Source: Anaerolineales bacterium
Lineage (GTDB): Bacteria; Chloroflexota; Anaerolineae; Anaerolineales; DRMV01
Length of the DNA: 16,355 bases
Assembly (NCBI GenBank): GCA_026991215.1
Contig: JALXBY010000231.1
Coordinates: forward strand, 1 to 16,355
Reading direction: 5' to 3'
Positions within the stretch are counted from its first letter, which is position 1. Every line of letters starts with the position of its first letter. The notes under the pieces are model-generated. The model had not been told where the DNA came from and made no database searches. It was given only the letters and a program-made list of their open reading frames with translations. Below are positions 5,539-12,802 of the stretch, in pieces. The position numbers were made by a program, and so were the translations under genes.

Positions 5539-6360
5539 CTACACCTTTGTCAAGACCTGCGGCCCGAATTCCGTCACCGCCACCGTGTGCTCGAAGTGCG
5601 CGGTCAACGAACCATCGGCCGAGACCACCGTCCACTCGTCGTCCAGGACCGCGGTTTCTTCCGTACCCACCAGCACCATCGGCTCCAGAGCCAGGACCAT
5701 ACCCGGCCGCAGCACCTCGCCCGTGCCCGGTTCCCCAAAGTTGGGCACGGCCGGGTCCTCGTGCATCCAGCGGCCAATGCCGTGCCCCGTATACTGCCGG
5801 GTCACATGGAAACCGTGGGATTCCACGAACTGCTGAATCGCGGCGGAAATATCCCCCGTGCGGCGTCCGGGCCAGGCCATGCGGATGGCCAGGTCCAGGG
5901 CTTCCTTGGTAACCCGGAGCAATTCCTGGGCCAGGGGCGGGACCTCGCCCACGGCCACGGTAAAGGCCGCGTCCGCATAGTACCCCTTGTAGATGACGCC
6001 GCAGTCCACGGAAACCAGGTCCCCCTCCCGGATGATTTTGTCGGGATACGGGATGCCGTGGACCAGTTCGTCGTTGATGGAAAGGGTGATGGTGGCCGGG
6101 TACGGATAGGGGCCGGGGTACCCCTTGAACGCGGGTCGGGCGCCCAGTTTCCGTATCGTCTTCTCGGCCAGTTCGTCCAGTTCGGCCGCGCTCACGCCAG
6201 GGCGAATGGCCTGCCGCAGGGTCTGCAGCACCAACGCGTTGATGCGACCGGCCTGGCGCATGATGGCCAGTTCCTCCGGCCGCTTGAGGTGAATGCCCTT
6301 GCGCCAGGTGCGCCGCTGGATGCGGGAGACCAGCCCAGGGACCAATCGGCTACGACGCAT
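5539..6360 (-). CDS. map: Methionine aminopeptidase, type I
   Basis: This encodes a 273-residue type I methionine aminopeptidase, which removes the initiator methionine from nascent proteins. All five metal ligands can be placed: Asp119, Asp130, His193, Glu226 and Glu257, with the catalytic histidines His101 and His200. Motifs include INDELVHGIP, SVDCGVIYKGYYADAA, TGHGIGRWMHEDP and ALEPM. The catalytic fold begins near residue 23 (IHLKRPEELAIMRQAGRI). The first 22 residues are an arginine-rich extension not present in the usual protein of about 250 residues. The ATG at 6360 is chosen for its AAGGAGG five bases upstream; an ATG nine codons earlier, inside adk, is less likely. Confidence 0.97.
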   Translation of the reverse strand: MRRSRLVPGLVSRIQRRTWRKGIHLKRPEELAIMRQAGRINALVLQTLRQAIRPGVSAAELDELAEKTIRKLGARPAFKGYPGPYPYPATITLSINDELVHGIPYPDKIIREGDLVSVDCGVIYKGYYADAAFTVAVGEVPPLAQELLRVTKEALDLAIRMAWPGRRTGDISAAIQQFVESHGFHVTRQYTGHGIGRWMHEDPAVPNFGEPGTGEVLRPGMVLALEPMVLVGTEETAVLDDEWTVVSADGSLTAHFEHTVAVTEFGPQVLTKV

Positions 6361-7036
6361 CCACGCCTCCTTGTTGCAGGGCCGCAATCACGGTCAGCAG
6401 GGCTTCGGTGACCTGGTCGATGTCCTGGTTGCCGTCCACTTCCGTGAGGATGCCCTGGCTGCGGTAGTACTCGATGACCGGCGCGGTCTGTTCCCAGTAC
6501 ACCTGAATCCGCCGGCGCACGGTTTCGGGCTTGTCGTCCTCCCGCTGGTAGAGTTCCGAACCGTCGTAGTCGCAACGGCCCGGCACTTTGGGGGGGTTGT
6601 ACTTGACGTGGAACACATGGCCCTGCGCCCGGCACACCCGGCGCCCGCTCAAGCGTTCCACCAGCACGGCCTCCGGCACCTGAATCAGAATGGCCGCATT
6701 GACCCGCGCGCCGTGTTCGGCCAGCAACGCGTCCAGGGCCTCGGCCTGGGCCAGGGTGCGGGGGAAACCGTCGAAAATCGCACCGGCCGCGGTGTCCGGT
6801 TCCTTCAACCGCTCTTCCACCATGGCGATGGTCACGCTATCGGGGACCAGTTCGCCCTTCTTCATGTACTCCTGGGCCAACTGGCCCAACTTGGTGTGGT
6901 TTTGCAGATGCATCCGGAACAGGTCCCCTGTAGCGATGTGGGCCAGACCGAGCCGCTGGCTCAACCGTTTGGCCTGGGTGCCCTTCCCCGCGCCGGGCGG
7001 GCCCAAAAACACGATGAACAACGGCGCAGCAGCCAT
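6350..7036 (-). CDS. adk: Adenylate kinase, long form with incomplete zinc-knuckle LID
   Basis: This encodes a 228-residue adenylate kinase, which interconverts ATP + AMP and 2 ADP in the cytosol. The P-loop GPPGAGKGTQ is at residues 12-21. AMP-site motifs are ATGDLFR (35-41) and DGFPRT (89-94), and a long LID domain lies at about 131-175. In the zinc-bearing class the LID has Cys-x2-Cys-x16-Cys-x2-Cys/Asp. Here those positions are Cys135, Gln138, Cys155 and Asp158, so the spacing is exact but the second ligand is replaced. The frame is open 36 codons further upstream into secY, but the ATG at 7036, with AAGGAG nine bases before it, fits the family. It overlaps map by 11 nt. Confidence 0.97.
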   Translation of the reverse strand: MAAAPLFIVFLGPPGAGKGTQAKRLSQRLGLAHIATGDLFRMHLQNHTKLGQLAQEYMKKGELVPDSVTIAMVEERLKEPDTAAGAIFDGFPRTLAQAEALDALLAEHGARVNAAILIQVPEAVLVERLSGRRVCRAQGHVFHVKYNPPKVPGRCDYDGSELYQREDDKPETVRRRIQVYWEQTAPVIEYYRSQGILTEVDGNQDIDQVTEALLTVIAALQQGGVDAS

Positions 7037-7064
7037 GGCACGACGCTCCTTGTCGAGATGGGCC

Positions 7065-8432
7065 TCAGCGGACCAGGATGCGCTCTTCGTAGCCGTGCAT
7101 CCGGAGTTCACCCTCGATGTGATAGACCAGGTCCCGCACCACACCCACGACGATGATGAGACCGGAAGCCGACATCAGCATCAGGGCCGAGAAACCGCCC
7201 TGGCTGGCCTGGGGGATGGCCAGGGTGAGCAGATACGGAAGGATGGCGATGAAGCCCAGGAAGAACGCGCCCACCAGGGTAATCCGCCGCAACACCCGCG
7301 TGAGGTAGCGCTGGGTCGGGTCGCCCGGAAGCACACCGGGGATGCGAGCACCGGCCCGGCGCAGTTGTTCGCCGTAGTTCTGCTGCAGGAACAGCACTTC
7401 GGTGTAGAAGAAGGTGAACAGCACGACCAGCAGGAAGTAGGAGAACCAATAGAACCCGCTCTGGCCGGGGTCGAAGGCCCGTTGCAGGCCGATGGCCAGG
7501 TTCGCAAGCACCTCAGACCTGGAGACCAAGAAGATGCTGGCAATGACGCCTGGCAGGGCCAGCAGCGAACTGGCGAAAATCAAGGGAATCATGCCCGCCA
7601 TGTTCACCGGTAGGGGCAGCGTCCCCTTGACGGGCATGGACATGCGCCGGCCAACCCGCTGCGCCGGGTACATGACCGGAATCACCCGCTGGCCCTGATA
7701 GACCACCACGATGAGGAAGATGGTCACCACCAGGACGATGAGCGCGATGGCCACGTAAATCGCCCGCGTCACCGGCGGGATGGCCGTGTTCCCCACCAGT
7801 TGCGCAAAATTGAAAGGCAGTTGGGCCACGATGCCCGCGAAGATGATGAGGGAAATCCCCTGCCGCCGGATGCCGTATTCCGAAATAATCTGCCCCAGCC
7901 AGATGGCGAACATGGTGCCGGCCGTCATGCTGATGATGATGGCCAGGGAAGGCAGCAGGTTGGCCCCCTGGAAGCCAAAGTTCTTCAGCACCGGCAGGCC
8001 GCCGGCGAAGAAACTGAACAACCGAATCTGCCCGATGGCCTGCAACGCGGCCACGGGCACGGAAAGCACGTACGCCCACTTCTCCAGCCACTGCTGACCT
8101 TCCCGCGGGTCTTCGTCGAAGCGCTGCTTCCACTGGGGCACGATGGGGACCAGCACCTGCAGAATGATTTCCGCCGTAATGAAGGGGTACACCCCCATGG
8201 CCAGAATGGAGAAGTTGGACAGCGTACCCCCGGAAAGGAAGTTCAACAACTGCAGGAACCCTGTGCCAGGCGACTGCCCCGACATGACCAGGGCAACAAC
8301 ATCCCGGTCCACACCGGGGACCGGGATTTGTGCGGCCAGTCGGTACAGCACCAGAATGCCAATTGTTATCAGCAGCCGCTTGCGCAAATCACCCGCGGCC
8401 CAAATCAAACGCCAGGGGGAACGTTTGGCCAT
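7065..8432 (-). CDS. secY: Protein translocase channel subunit SecY
   Basis: This encodes a 455-residue SecY, the pore of the SecYEG translocon in the cytoplasmic membrane. Ten hydrophobic segments can be placed at roughly residues 19-37, 75-97, 119-140, 160-180, 191-212, 225-247, 278-303, 328-349, 381-403 and 414-433. The plug region lies near 56-67 (GTGFLQLLNFLSGG). The cytosolic loop that contacts SecA and the ribosome carries GEQLRRAGARIPG near 354-366, and a second conserved loop has PVMYPAQRVGRRMSMPVKG. GAGGAGGA precedes the ATG. It occupies its standard place between rplO and adk, with 28 nt to adk. Confidence 0.98.
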   Translation of the reverse strand: MAKRSPWRLIWAAGDLRKRLLITIGILVLYRLAAQIPVPGVDRDVVALVMSGQSPGTGFLQLLNFLSGGTLSNFSILAMGVYPFITAEIILQVLVPIVPQWKQRFDEDPREGQQWLEKWAYVLSVPVAALQAIGQIRLFSFFAGGLPVLKNFGFQGANLLPSLAIIISMTAGTMFAIWLGQIISEYGIRRQGISLIIFAGIVAQLPFNFAQLVGNTAIPPVTRAIYVAIALIVLVVTIFLIVVVYQGQRVIPVMYPAQRVGRRMSMPVKGTLPLPVNMAGMIPLIFASSLLALPGVIASIFLVSRSEVLANLAIGLQRAFDPGQSGFYWFSYFLLVVLFTFFYTEVLFLQQNYGEQLRRAGARIPGVLPGDPTQRYLTRVLRRITLVGAFFLGFIAILPYLLTLAIPQASQGGFSALMLMSASGLIIVVGVVRDLVYHIEGELRMHGYEERILVR

Positions 8433-8512
8433 AAGTCCTCCTCAACCCAAGGGGCTGGACAGACGGTCGCGCCATTCCGGTATACCCCATCCGCGTGCCC
8501 ACAGAAATCCGC

Positions 8513-8965
8513 TCATTCCACGGGAAGCAGTTCCACCGTACCCCCCGCGGCCTCGATTTTCGCCCGCGCGCCCTTGCTCACCCGGTGGGCCTTGACCTTC
8601 AGGGCCACCTTGAGTTCGCCCCGGCCCAGAATGACCACCGGGTACTTGATTTTGCGCAGAATCCCGGCTTCCACCAGGGCTTCGGGCGTGACCTCCGCAC
8701 CCTCTGGAAATACGTTCAACTTCTCCACGTTGACCTCATGGTACACCTTGGGGAACGGCGGCTTGAAGCCCCGCTTGACGGGCATCCGGCGCACCAGGGG
8801 CAGGCTGCCGCCCTCGTGCCAGGGCGGGACGCCCCCGCCGGACCGGGCCTTCTGGCCCTTGGTGCCCCGGCCCGCGGTCTTGCCGCCGCCGGCCGCAATC
8901 CCGCGGCCCACGCGCTTTTTCTTGTGCTTCGCACCGGGCTTGGGACGCAGGTTATGGAGTTTCAT
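8513..8965 (-). CDS. rplO: 50S ribosomal protein L15
   Basis: This encodes a 150-residue L15, a late-assembly 50S protein with a long, flexible, basic N-terminal arm. The arm reads MKLHNLRPKPGAKHKKKRVG and continues GGKTAGRGTKGQKARSGG, the glycine/lysine-rich family signature. GGSLPLVRRMPVKRGFKP replaces the more common GGQMPL-type block. The globular C-domain ends KIEAAGGTVELLPVE. The ATG at 8965 is chosen over one five codons upstream because the preceding GGGAGGG is properly spaced and the family starts with MKLHxL. It is followed by an 80-nt gap before secY. Confidence 0.97.
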   Translation of the reverse strand: MKLHNLRPKPGAKHKKKRVGRGIAAGGGKTAGRGTKGQKARSGGGVPPWHEGGSLPLVRRMPVKRGFKPPFPKVYHEVNVEKLNVFPEGAEVTPEALVEAGILRKIKYPVVILGRGELKVALKVKAHRVSKGARAKIEAAGGTVELLPVE

Positions 8966-9008
8966 CGGGAACCCTCCCATACACGGTTCAGAATGACGGC
9001 CCTGCGCC

Positions 9009-9224
9009 TCAGGCCGCCTCGTCTTCCACTTCGACTTCCACTTCTTCCACGGTCACCAGGTGGCGGATGGCATTAATCATGCCCCGAATCATGGGGGTGT
9101 CTTCGTGATAGGCCACCTGGTGCATCTTGCGCAGCCCCAGCGAACGGGCCGTGTGCTTCTGCCGGCGGGAATACCCAATGGGGCTTTTGACCAGGGTGAT
9201 TTTGAGCATCTTCTTCTTAGCCAT
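9009..9224 (-). CDS. rpmD: 50S ribosomal protein L30 with acidic tail
   Basis: This encodes a 71-residue L30, a small large-subunit protein that is absent from some bacterial lineages. The core is recognisable as LKITLVKSPIGYSRRQKHTA followed by LGLRKMHQ and the end MIRGMINAIRHLVTVEEVE. It finishes with about ten mostly acidic residues (EVEVEVEDEAA), beyond the usual length of about 60. A longer reading in the same frame exists, but the ATG at 9224 has GGAGG seven bases upstream and fits the family start. It overlaps rpsE by 8 nt and is followed 43 nt later by rplO. Confidence 0.96.
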   Translation of the reverse strand: MAKKKMLKITLVKSPIGYSRRQKHTARSLGLRKMHQVAYHEDTPMIRGMINAIRHLVTVEEVEVEVEDEAA

Positions 9225-9771
9225 GCGCGCCCCTCCGTCGTCGGTCCCAGAAGGGTTTGACCTCTTGTTCGGGCTTGCCCCGCTCCTTGGCCACTTCGGA
9301 GACGTCCCGCAACTGCTCCAGGGCCTGCATGGTGGCCTGGACCACGTTGATGACCGTGTTCGCGCCCAGGGACTTGGTGAGCACGTCCCGGATGCCGGCG
9401 GCCTCCAGCACCGCGCGCACCGCGCCTGCGGCAATCACGCCGGTGCCGGGCGAAGCGGGCTTCAACAGCACCCGCGCGCCCCCCACCTCCCCGATGACCT
9501 CGTGGGGGATGGTGGTGCCGTACACGTTCACGGGCTTCATGTTGCGGCGGGCCCGCTCCGAAGCCTTCCGCACCGCGTCGGGCACGGCCTTGGCCTTGCC
9601 CACGCCCAGGCCCACCCGGCCTTTGCGGTCGCCAACGACCACGATGGCCCGGAAGGAGAACCGCCGGCCGCCCTTCATCACCTTGGCGACCCGCGCGATT
9701 TCGATGGTCCGTTCGTAGAGTTCCTCTTCCCCATACGGGGCCGTGGTCGGAGCCGTGTTCTGCAAGGTCAT
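9217..9771 (-). CDS. rpsE: 30S ribosomal protein S5
   Basis: This encodes a 184-residue S5, located at the mRNA entry site next to S4 and important for decoding fidelity. The double-stranded-RNA-binding-like N-domain shows VAKVMKGGRRFSFRAIVVVG, whose loop includes the region where spectinomycin-resistance changes occur in E. coli. The C-terminal domain contains KPASPGTGVIAAGAVRAVLE and KSLGANTVINVVQATMQAL. A 13-residue Thr/Pro/Ala-rich leader precedes the fold. The ATG has GGAGGGTGA upstream. Its TAA stop lies inside the start of rpmD (8-nt overlap, ATGGCTAA), so the two are probably coupled. Confidence 0.98.
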   Translation of the reverse strand: MTLQNTAPTTAPYGEEELYERTIEIARVAKVMKGGRRFSFRAIVVVGDRKGRVGLGVGKAKAVPDAVRKASERARRNMKPVNVYGTTIPHEVIGEVGGARVLLKPASPGTGVIAAGAVRAVLEAAGIRDVLTKSLGANTVINVVQATMQALEQLRDVSEVAKERGKPEQEVKPFWDRRRRGAHG

Positions 9772-9792
9772 GCGTCACCCTCCAGGTGGAAA

Positions 9793-10161
9793 CTAAAACT
9801 GCAAGCCGCCCTCGCGGGCCCCCTCGGCCAGAGCCTTGACCCGGCCGATGTACTTGTAGCCGCCCCGGTCGAACACCACCTTGGTGATGCCCTTGGCCAG
9901 GGCCCGTTCGGCAATGGCCTTGCCCACCAACCGGGCCTGCTCGGTCTTGGTCAACCCCTGCATCTTGGGCCGCAGTTCCCGGTCGATGGTCGAAGCCGAG
10001 ACCAGGGTCACCCCTGCCTCGTCGTCGATGATCTGGGCGTAGATGTGGTTGAGGCTGCGGAACACGTTCAGCCGGGGACGCTCCGGCGTGCCGTGCACCT
10101 TCTTCCGAACCCGCTTGTGCCGACGCTTGCGCATCTCGTTGCGGCTGGGTTTGCGAATCAT
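9793..10161 (-). CDS. rplR: 50S ribosomal protein L18
   Basis: This encodes a 122-residue L18, the main 5S rRNA chaperone, which delivers 5S rRNA with L5 to the central protuberance. The basic N-terminus (MRKRRHKRVRKKVHGTPERP) matches the RxxRxxRxRxKxxGTxxRPRL pattern. The conserved end VVFDRGGYKYIGRVKALAEGAREGGLQF is intact. The ATG at 10161 is chosen because GAGGGT stands six bases upstream; it adds nine residues (MIRKPSRNE) ahead of an internal methionine that is a weaker alternative start. The stop is 21 nt before rpsE. Confidence 0.97.
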   Translation of the reverse strand: MIRKPSRNEMRKRRHKRVRKKVHGTPERPRLNVFRSLNHIYAQIIDDEAGVTLVSASTIDRELRPKMQGLTKTEQARLVGKAIAERALAKGITKVVFDRGGYKYIGRVKALAEGAREGGLQF

Positions 10162-10224
10162 GGCCGTACCCTCATGTGTGGTTTTGGAGAACCCACCGCG
10201 TATGGGCCCTCAACCGTGAAGCCG

Positions 10225-10779
10225 TTACCGTCCGGCCTTGCCGGCCTTGCGCAGAATCTCTTCGCCCTGGTAACGGATGCCCTTGCCCTTGTAGGGTTCG
10301 GGCGGTCGCACCTTGCGGATGTTGGCCGCCACCTGGCCCACCAGGACCTTGTCGTACCCCCGGACCGCAATCCGGTGCAGTTCCGGGGAAACACGTTCCG
10401 CGGCGAATTCGATGCCCTCGGGCGGCTCGATGACCACGGGGTGCGAAAAGCCCACGTTCAGCACCAGTTTCTTGCCCTCGACCCGGGCGCTGTAGCCCAC
10501 GCCGTGCACCTCAAGCACCTTCTCGAAACCCTTGGAGACGCCCACCACCATGTTGTTGATGATGGCCCGGGCCGTACCGTGCATGGCCTTGTGCCACTTG
10601 TCTTCCTTCAGACGCTTGACGGTAATCCACCGCCGTTCCGGGTCGAAGGTGATTTCCAGGGCCGCGGGGAAGGTGTATTCCAGTTCCCCTTTGGGGCCTT
10701 TGACCCGCACCCGCGTGCCCTGAATTTCCACCTCCACATTTTGGGGAACCGGGACAGGTTGTCGTCCAATCCGGGACAC
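10225..10779 (-). CDS. rplF: 50S ribosomal protein L6, GTG start
   Basis: This encodes a 184-residue L6, which binds the sarcin-ricin loop region and stalk base and is important for late 50S assembly. Two repeated L6 domains are visible: the first begins MSRIGRQPVPVPQNVEV and includes GPKGELEY; the second ends in the signature KVRPPEPYKGKGIRYQGEEI. The start codon is GTG at 10779, the only one fitting the conserved SRIG beginning, and it has GGAGGT five bases upstream. Most other genes in the window start with ATG. A 63-nt gap follows before rplR, without a recognisable hairpin. Confidence 0.97.
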   Translation of the reverse strand: MSRIGRQPVPVPQNVEVEIQGTRVRVKGPKGELEYTFPAALEITFDPERRWITVKRLKEDKWHKAMHGTARAIINNMVVGVSKGFEKVLEVHGVGYSARVEGKKLVLNVGFSHPVVIEPPEGIEFAAERVSPELHRIAVRGYDKVLVGQVAANIRKVRPPEPYKGKGIRYQGEEILRKAGKAGR

Positions 10780-10828
10780 GGCTCACCTCCACGGAAAAAG
10801 GTCCACAACGTCAGGGCCCACACGTGGG

Positions 10829-11248
10829 CTACCACACCTTGCAGATGACCTCGCCGCCCACGCCCAACTTGCGGGCCCGCTGGGCCGTCATCACGCCCTT
10901 GGGGGTGGTCACGATGGCGATGCCCATGCCGTACTTGACCCAGGGGAGTTCCCGCTTGCCGACGTAAATCCGGCGTCCGGGCTTGCTCACCCGTTCCAGC
11001 CCGCGGATGACGGGCCGCCGGTGCCGCCGTTCCCCCACGTACTTCAACTTGATGGTCAGAATGTTCAAGCCCTTGCGCTTGGGGTCCGGCGTCACCTTGT
11101 AGTCCTCGATGTAGCCCTCTTCCTTGAGCACCCGGGCGATTTCCACCTTCATCTTGGACGAAGGCATGCTCACCTTTTCGTGCCCGGCCATCAGGGCGTT
11201 GCGAATGCGGGTCAACATGTCGGCAATCGGGTCGGTAATGCCCGTCAT
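10829..11248 (-). CDS. rpsH: 30S ribosomal protein S8
   Basis: This encodes a 139-residue S8, a primary 16S rRNA binder of the 30S platform and, in E. coli, the translational repressor of the spc operon acting at rplE. It starts MTGITDPIADMLTRIRNA, the conserved N-terminus. The C-terminal RNA-binding segment contains GVMTAQRARKLGVGGEVICKVW, close to the usual GVMTxxxAxxxxxGGExLCxVW. GAGGAG precedes the ATG at 11248. It lies 45 nt after rpsZ and 49 nt before rplF. I did not recognise an S8-binding mRNA mimic near rplE, so S8 autoregulation remains unsupported here. Confidence 0.97.
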   Translation of the reverse strand: MTGITDPIADMLTRIRNALMAGHEKVSMPSSKMKVEIARVLKEEGYIEDYKVTPDPKRKGLNILTIKLKYVGERRHRRPVIRGLERVSKPGRRIYVGKRELPWVKYGMGIAIVTTPKGVMTAQRARKLGVGGEVICKVW

Positions 11249-11293
11249 ACCTCGCTCCTCACGCTGAAGATGTGGATGCGACCAAACCCCGGG

Positions 11294-11476
11294 TTACCAC
11301 GAAGCCTTGACCACCCCGGGGATTTTGCCCTCCAGGGCCAGTTCCCGGAAGCAGATGCGGCACAGGCCAAAGCGCCGGATGTAGCCGCGGGCCCGGCCGC
11401 AGCGTCGGCAGCGGTTCCGCACCTGCACCTTGTACTTCTTCCGCTGGTTTCGATAGAACATGCATTTGCGCGCCAT
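11294..11476 (-). CDS. rpsZ: 30S ribosomal protein S14, zinc-binding short form
   Basis: This encodes a 60-residue S14 of the short, zinc-dependent (C+) class, against about 100 residues for the zinc-free class. S14 sits in the 30S head beside S3 and S10. Four cysteines, at 23, 26, 39 and 42, form two CxxC pairs (CRRC and CRIC) around RARGYIRRFGL. The ending EGKIPGVVKASW is the conserved C-terminus. The start follows GGGAGG. Its place between rplE and rpsH is the standard spc position. A bacterium with this form often keeps a zinc-free paralogue elsewhere under Zur control, which this window cannot show. Confidence 0.97.
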   Translation of the reverse strand: MARKCMFYRNQRKKYKVQVRNRCRRCGRARGYIRRFGLCRICFRELALEGKIPGVVKASW

Positions 11477-11498
11477 AAGGTCCTCCCAGGGGGAATGT

Positions 11499-12053
11499 TT
11501 ACCGGCGTTTGCGGAAGGGCATCCCCAGTTTCTCCAGGAGTTTGTAGGCCTCCTCGTCCGTTTCGGCCGTGGTCACGATGGTGACCTGCAGGCCCCGCAC
11601 CTTGTCGATTTGGTCGTAGTCGATTTCGGGGAAAATCAACTGTTCCCGCAGGCCCAGGGAGTAGTTGCCCCGGCCATCGAAGGCGTTGGGGGAAACCCCG
11701 CGGAAGTCCCGCACCCGGGGCAGGGCGATGTTGATGAGCCGGTCGAGGAAGGCCCACATGCGGTCGCCCCGCAGGGTGACCTTGACGCCGATGGGCTGGC
11801 CCTTGCGCACCCGGAACCCGGCCACGCTCTTGCGGGCCCGCCGCACGATGGGCTTCTGCCCCGTAATGGTGGCCAGGTCCCGCATCGCGTGCTCCAGGGC
11901 CTTGGGGTTGTCCTTGGCCTCGCCCAGGCCGATGTTGAGCACGATTTTCTCGATGCGGGGCACCTCCATGATATTCTTCAGCCCCAATTCCTTCATCAGT
12001 TCGGGGACCACTTCCTTGTAGTACCGTTCCTTCAAAGGCAACGAACGGGGCAT
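11499..12053 (-). CDS. rplE: 50S ribosomal protein L5
   Basis: This encodes a 184-residue L5, the central-protuberance protein that binds 5S rRNA and contacts P-site tRNA and S13. The family blocks are complete: LKERYYKEVVPELMKELG, the NIGLGEA loop, the 5S-contact region GQKPIVRRARKSVAGFRVRKG, then GNYSLGLREQLIFPEIDYD and the C-terminal VTTAETDEEAYKLLEKLGMPF. Length is slightly above the E. coli protein (about 179) and typical for Gram-positive-like lineages. GGGAGG lies 7 nt before the ATG. The gene is followed 22 nt later by rpsZ. Confidence 0.98.
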   Translation of the reverse strand: MPRSLPLKERYYKEVVPELMKELGLKNIMEVPRIEKIVLNIGLGEAKDNPKALEHAMRDLATITGQKPIVRRARKSVAGFRVRKGQPIGVKVTLRGDRMWAFLDRLINIALPRVRDFRGVSPNAFDGRGNYSLGLREQLIFPEIDYDQIDKVRGLQVTIVTTAETDEEAYKLLEKLGMPFRKRR

Positions 12054-12066
12054 GATGCTTCCTCCC

Positions 12067-12399
12067 TCAGCCGATTTCCGTGCCGCAGCGCTTGCAGATG
12101 CGAATCCGGCGCTTTTCTTCCCGCCGGATGCTCACCCGCACCGGCCGGTTGCACTGCGGGCAGACCAGCATCACGTTGGAGATGTGAATGGGCGCTTCGA
12201 ACTCCACGATGCGGCCAGGGATGGTCTGCCCGCCCACGGTGTAACTGCGGATGTGCTTCTTGCGCACGTTCACACCCTGGACGACCACCCGGGCCTCCTT
12301 GGGAATCACCCGAATCACTTCCCCGCGCTTGCCTTTGTCCCGGCCGGCAATCACTTCCACCAAATCGCCTTTGCGGATTTTGAACTTGGGCTGGGTCAT
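12067..12399 (-). CDS. rplX: 50S ribosomal protein L24, zinc-ribbon form
   Basis: This encodes a 110-residue L24, an assembly initiator that binds the 5' end of 23S rRNA near the tunnel exit. A KOW motif lies at about residues 6-35 (KIRKGDLVEVIAGRDKGKRG), followed by GVNVRKKHIRS. The C-terminal third keeps two CxxC pairs, CPQC (Cys80, Cys83) and CKRC (Cys102, Cys105), consistent with a zinc-binding knuckle; many L24 proteins have lost part of this motif. The ATG at 12399 follows GGAGGAG. The gene lies 16 nt after rplN and 13 nt before rplE. Confidence 0.97.
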   Translation of the reverse strand: MTQPKFKIRKGDLVEVIAGRDKGKRGEVIRVIPKEARVVVQGVNVRKKHIRSYTVGGQTIPGRIVEFEAPIHISNVMLVCPQCNRPVRVSIRREEKRRIRICKRCGTEIG

Positions 12400-12415
12400 C
12401 CTTGCTCCTCCGGTG

Positions 12416-12787
12416 TCAAATCACTTCCTGCGCCAGGGAGACGATTTTGGTGAACCCCTTTTCCCGCAGTTCCCGGGCCACAGGGCCGAAGATGCGGGTG
12501 CCCCGGGGGTTGTTGCTATCCTGGGCCAGGATGACGACCGCGTTGTCGTCGAAGCGCACGTAAGTGCCATCGGGCCGGCGCCACTCCTTCTTGGTGCGCA
12601 CGATGACGGCCCGGACCACATCGCTCTTCTGCACAATGCCCCCCGGCTCGGCCTTCTTGACCGTACCCACGACCACGTCGCCCACGTAGCCGTACTTACG
12701 GCCGGAGCCGCCCAGCACCCGGATGACCAAAAGTTCCTTGGCCCCGGTGTTGTCCGCCACCTTGACGCGGGTCTCCTGCTGCACCAT
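12416..12787 (-). CDS. rplN: 50S ribosomal protein L14
   Basis: This encodes a 123-residue L14, exactly the family length. L14 binds 23S rRNA, forms bridges B5 and B8 with 16S rRNA, and is the docking site of the silencing factor RsfS. The N-terminus MVQQETRVKVADNTGAKEL, the middle GGSGRKYGYVGD and the C-terminal segment NNPRGTRIFGPVARELRE are diagnostic. An in-frame TTG two codons upstream gives a longer reading, but the ATG at 12787 has GGAGG six bases before it and the family-typical start. It opens the spc part of the cluster, 15 nt after rpsQ with no terminator seen, so the S10 and spc parts appear fused into one transcription unit. Confidence 0.98.
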   Translation of the reverse strand: MVQQETRVKVADNTGAKELLVIRVLGGSGRKYGYVGDVVVGTVKKAEPGGIVQKSDVVRAVIVRTKKEWRRPDGTYVRFDDNAVVILAQDSNNPRGTRIFGPVARELREKGFTKIVSLAQEVI

Positions 12788-12802
12788 GGCCAACCTCCGG
12801 TA

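Noticed and set aside
4160..5836. A 558-codon plus-strand reading frame with repeated Leu/Val-rich heptads resembling a membrane or leucine-repeat protein.
   Set aside because: It is the antisense shadow of the 21-bp repeat, which stays open in several frames. It also runs over map and rpmJ, lacks a ribosome binding site and matches no family.
7037..7144. Longer adenylate kinase start inside secY.
   Set aside because: The extra 36 residues do not resemble the family and the ATG at 7036 has a good ribosome binding site.
8433..8512. Possible promoter with TATACC in the rplO-secY spacer.
   Set aside because: No acceptable -35 element lies at the right distance; nothing else recognisable is in this 80-nt gap.
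10818..10829. CCCACGTGTGGG inverted repeat at the rpsH stop as a terminator.
   Set aside because: The stem is only 4-5 bp with a tiny loop and no T tract; it is likely chance in GC-rich DNA.
9127..10848. Long plus-strand open frames opposite rplF, rplR and rpsE (similar ones at 1188-2546 and 13722-15356).
   Set aside because: High GC content suppresses stop codons on the opposite strand. All overlap unmistakable ribosomal or polymerase genes and their translations are low-complexity.
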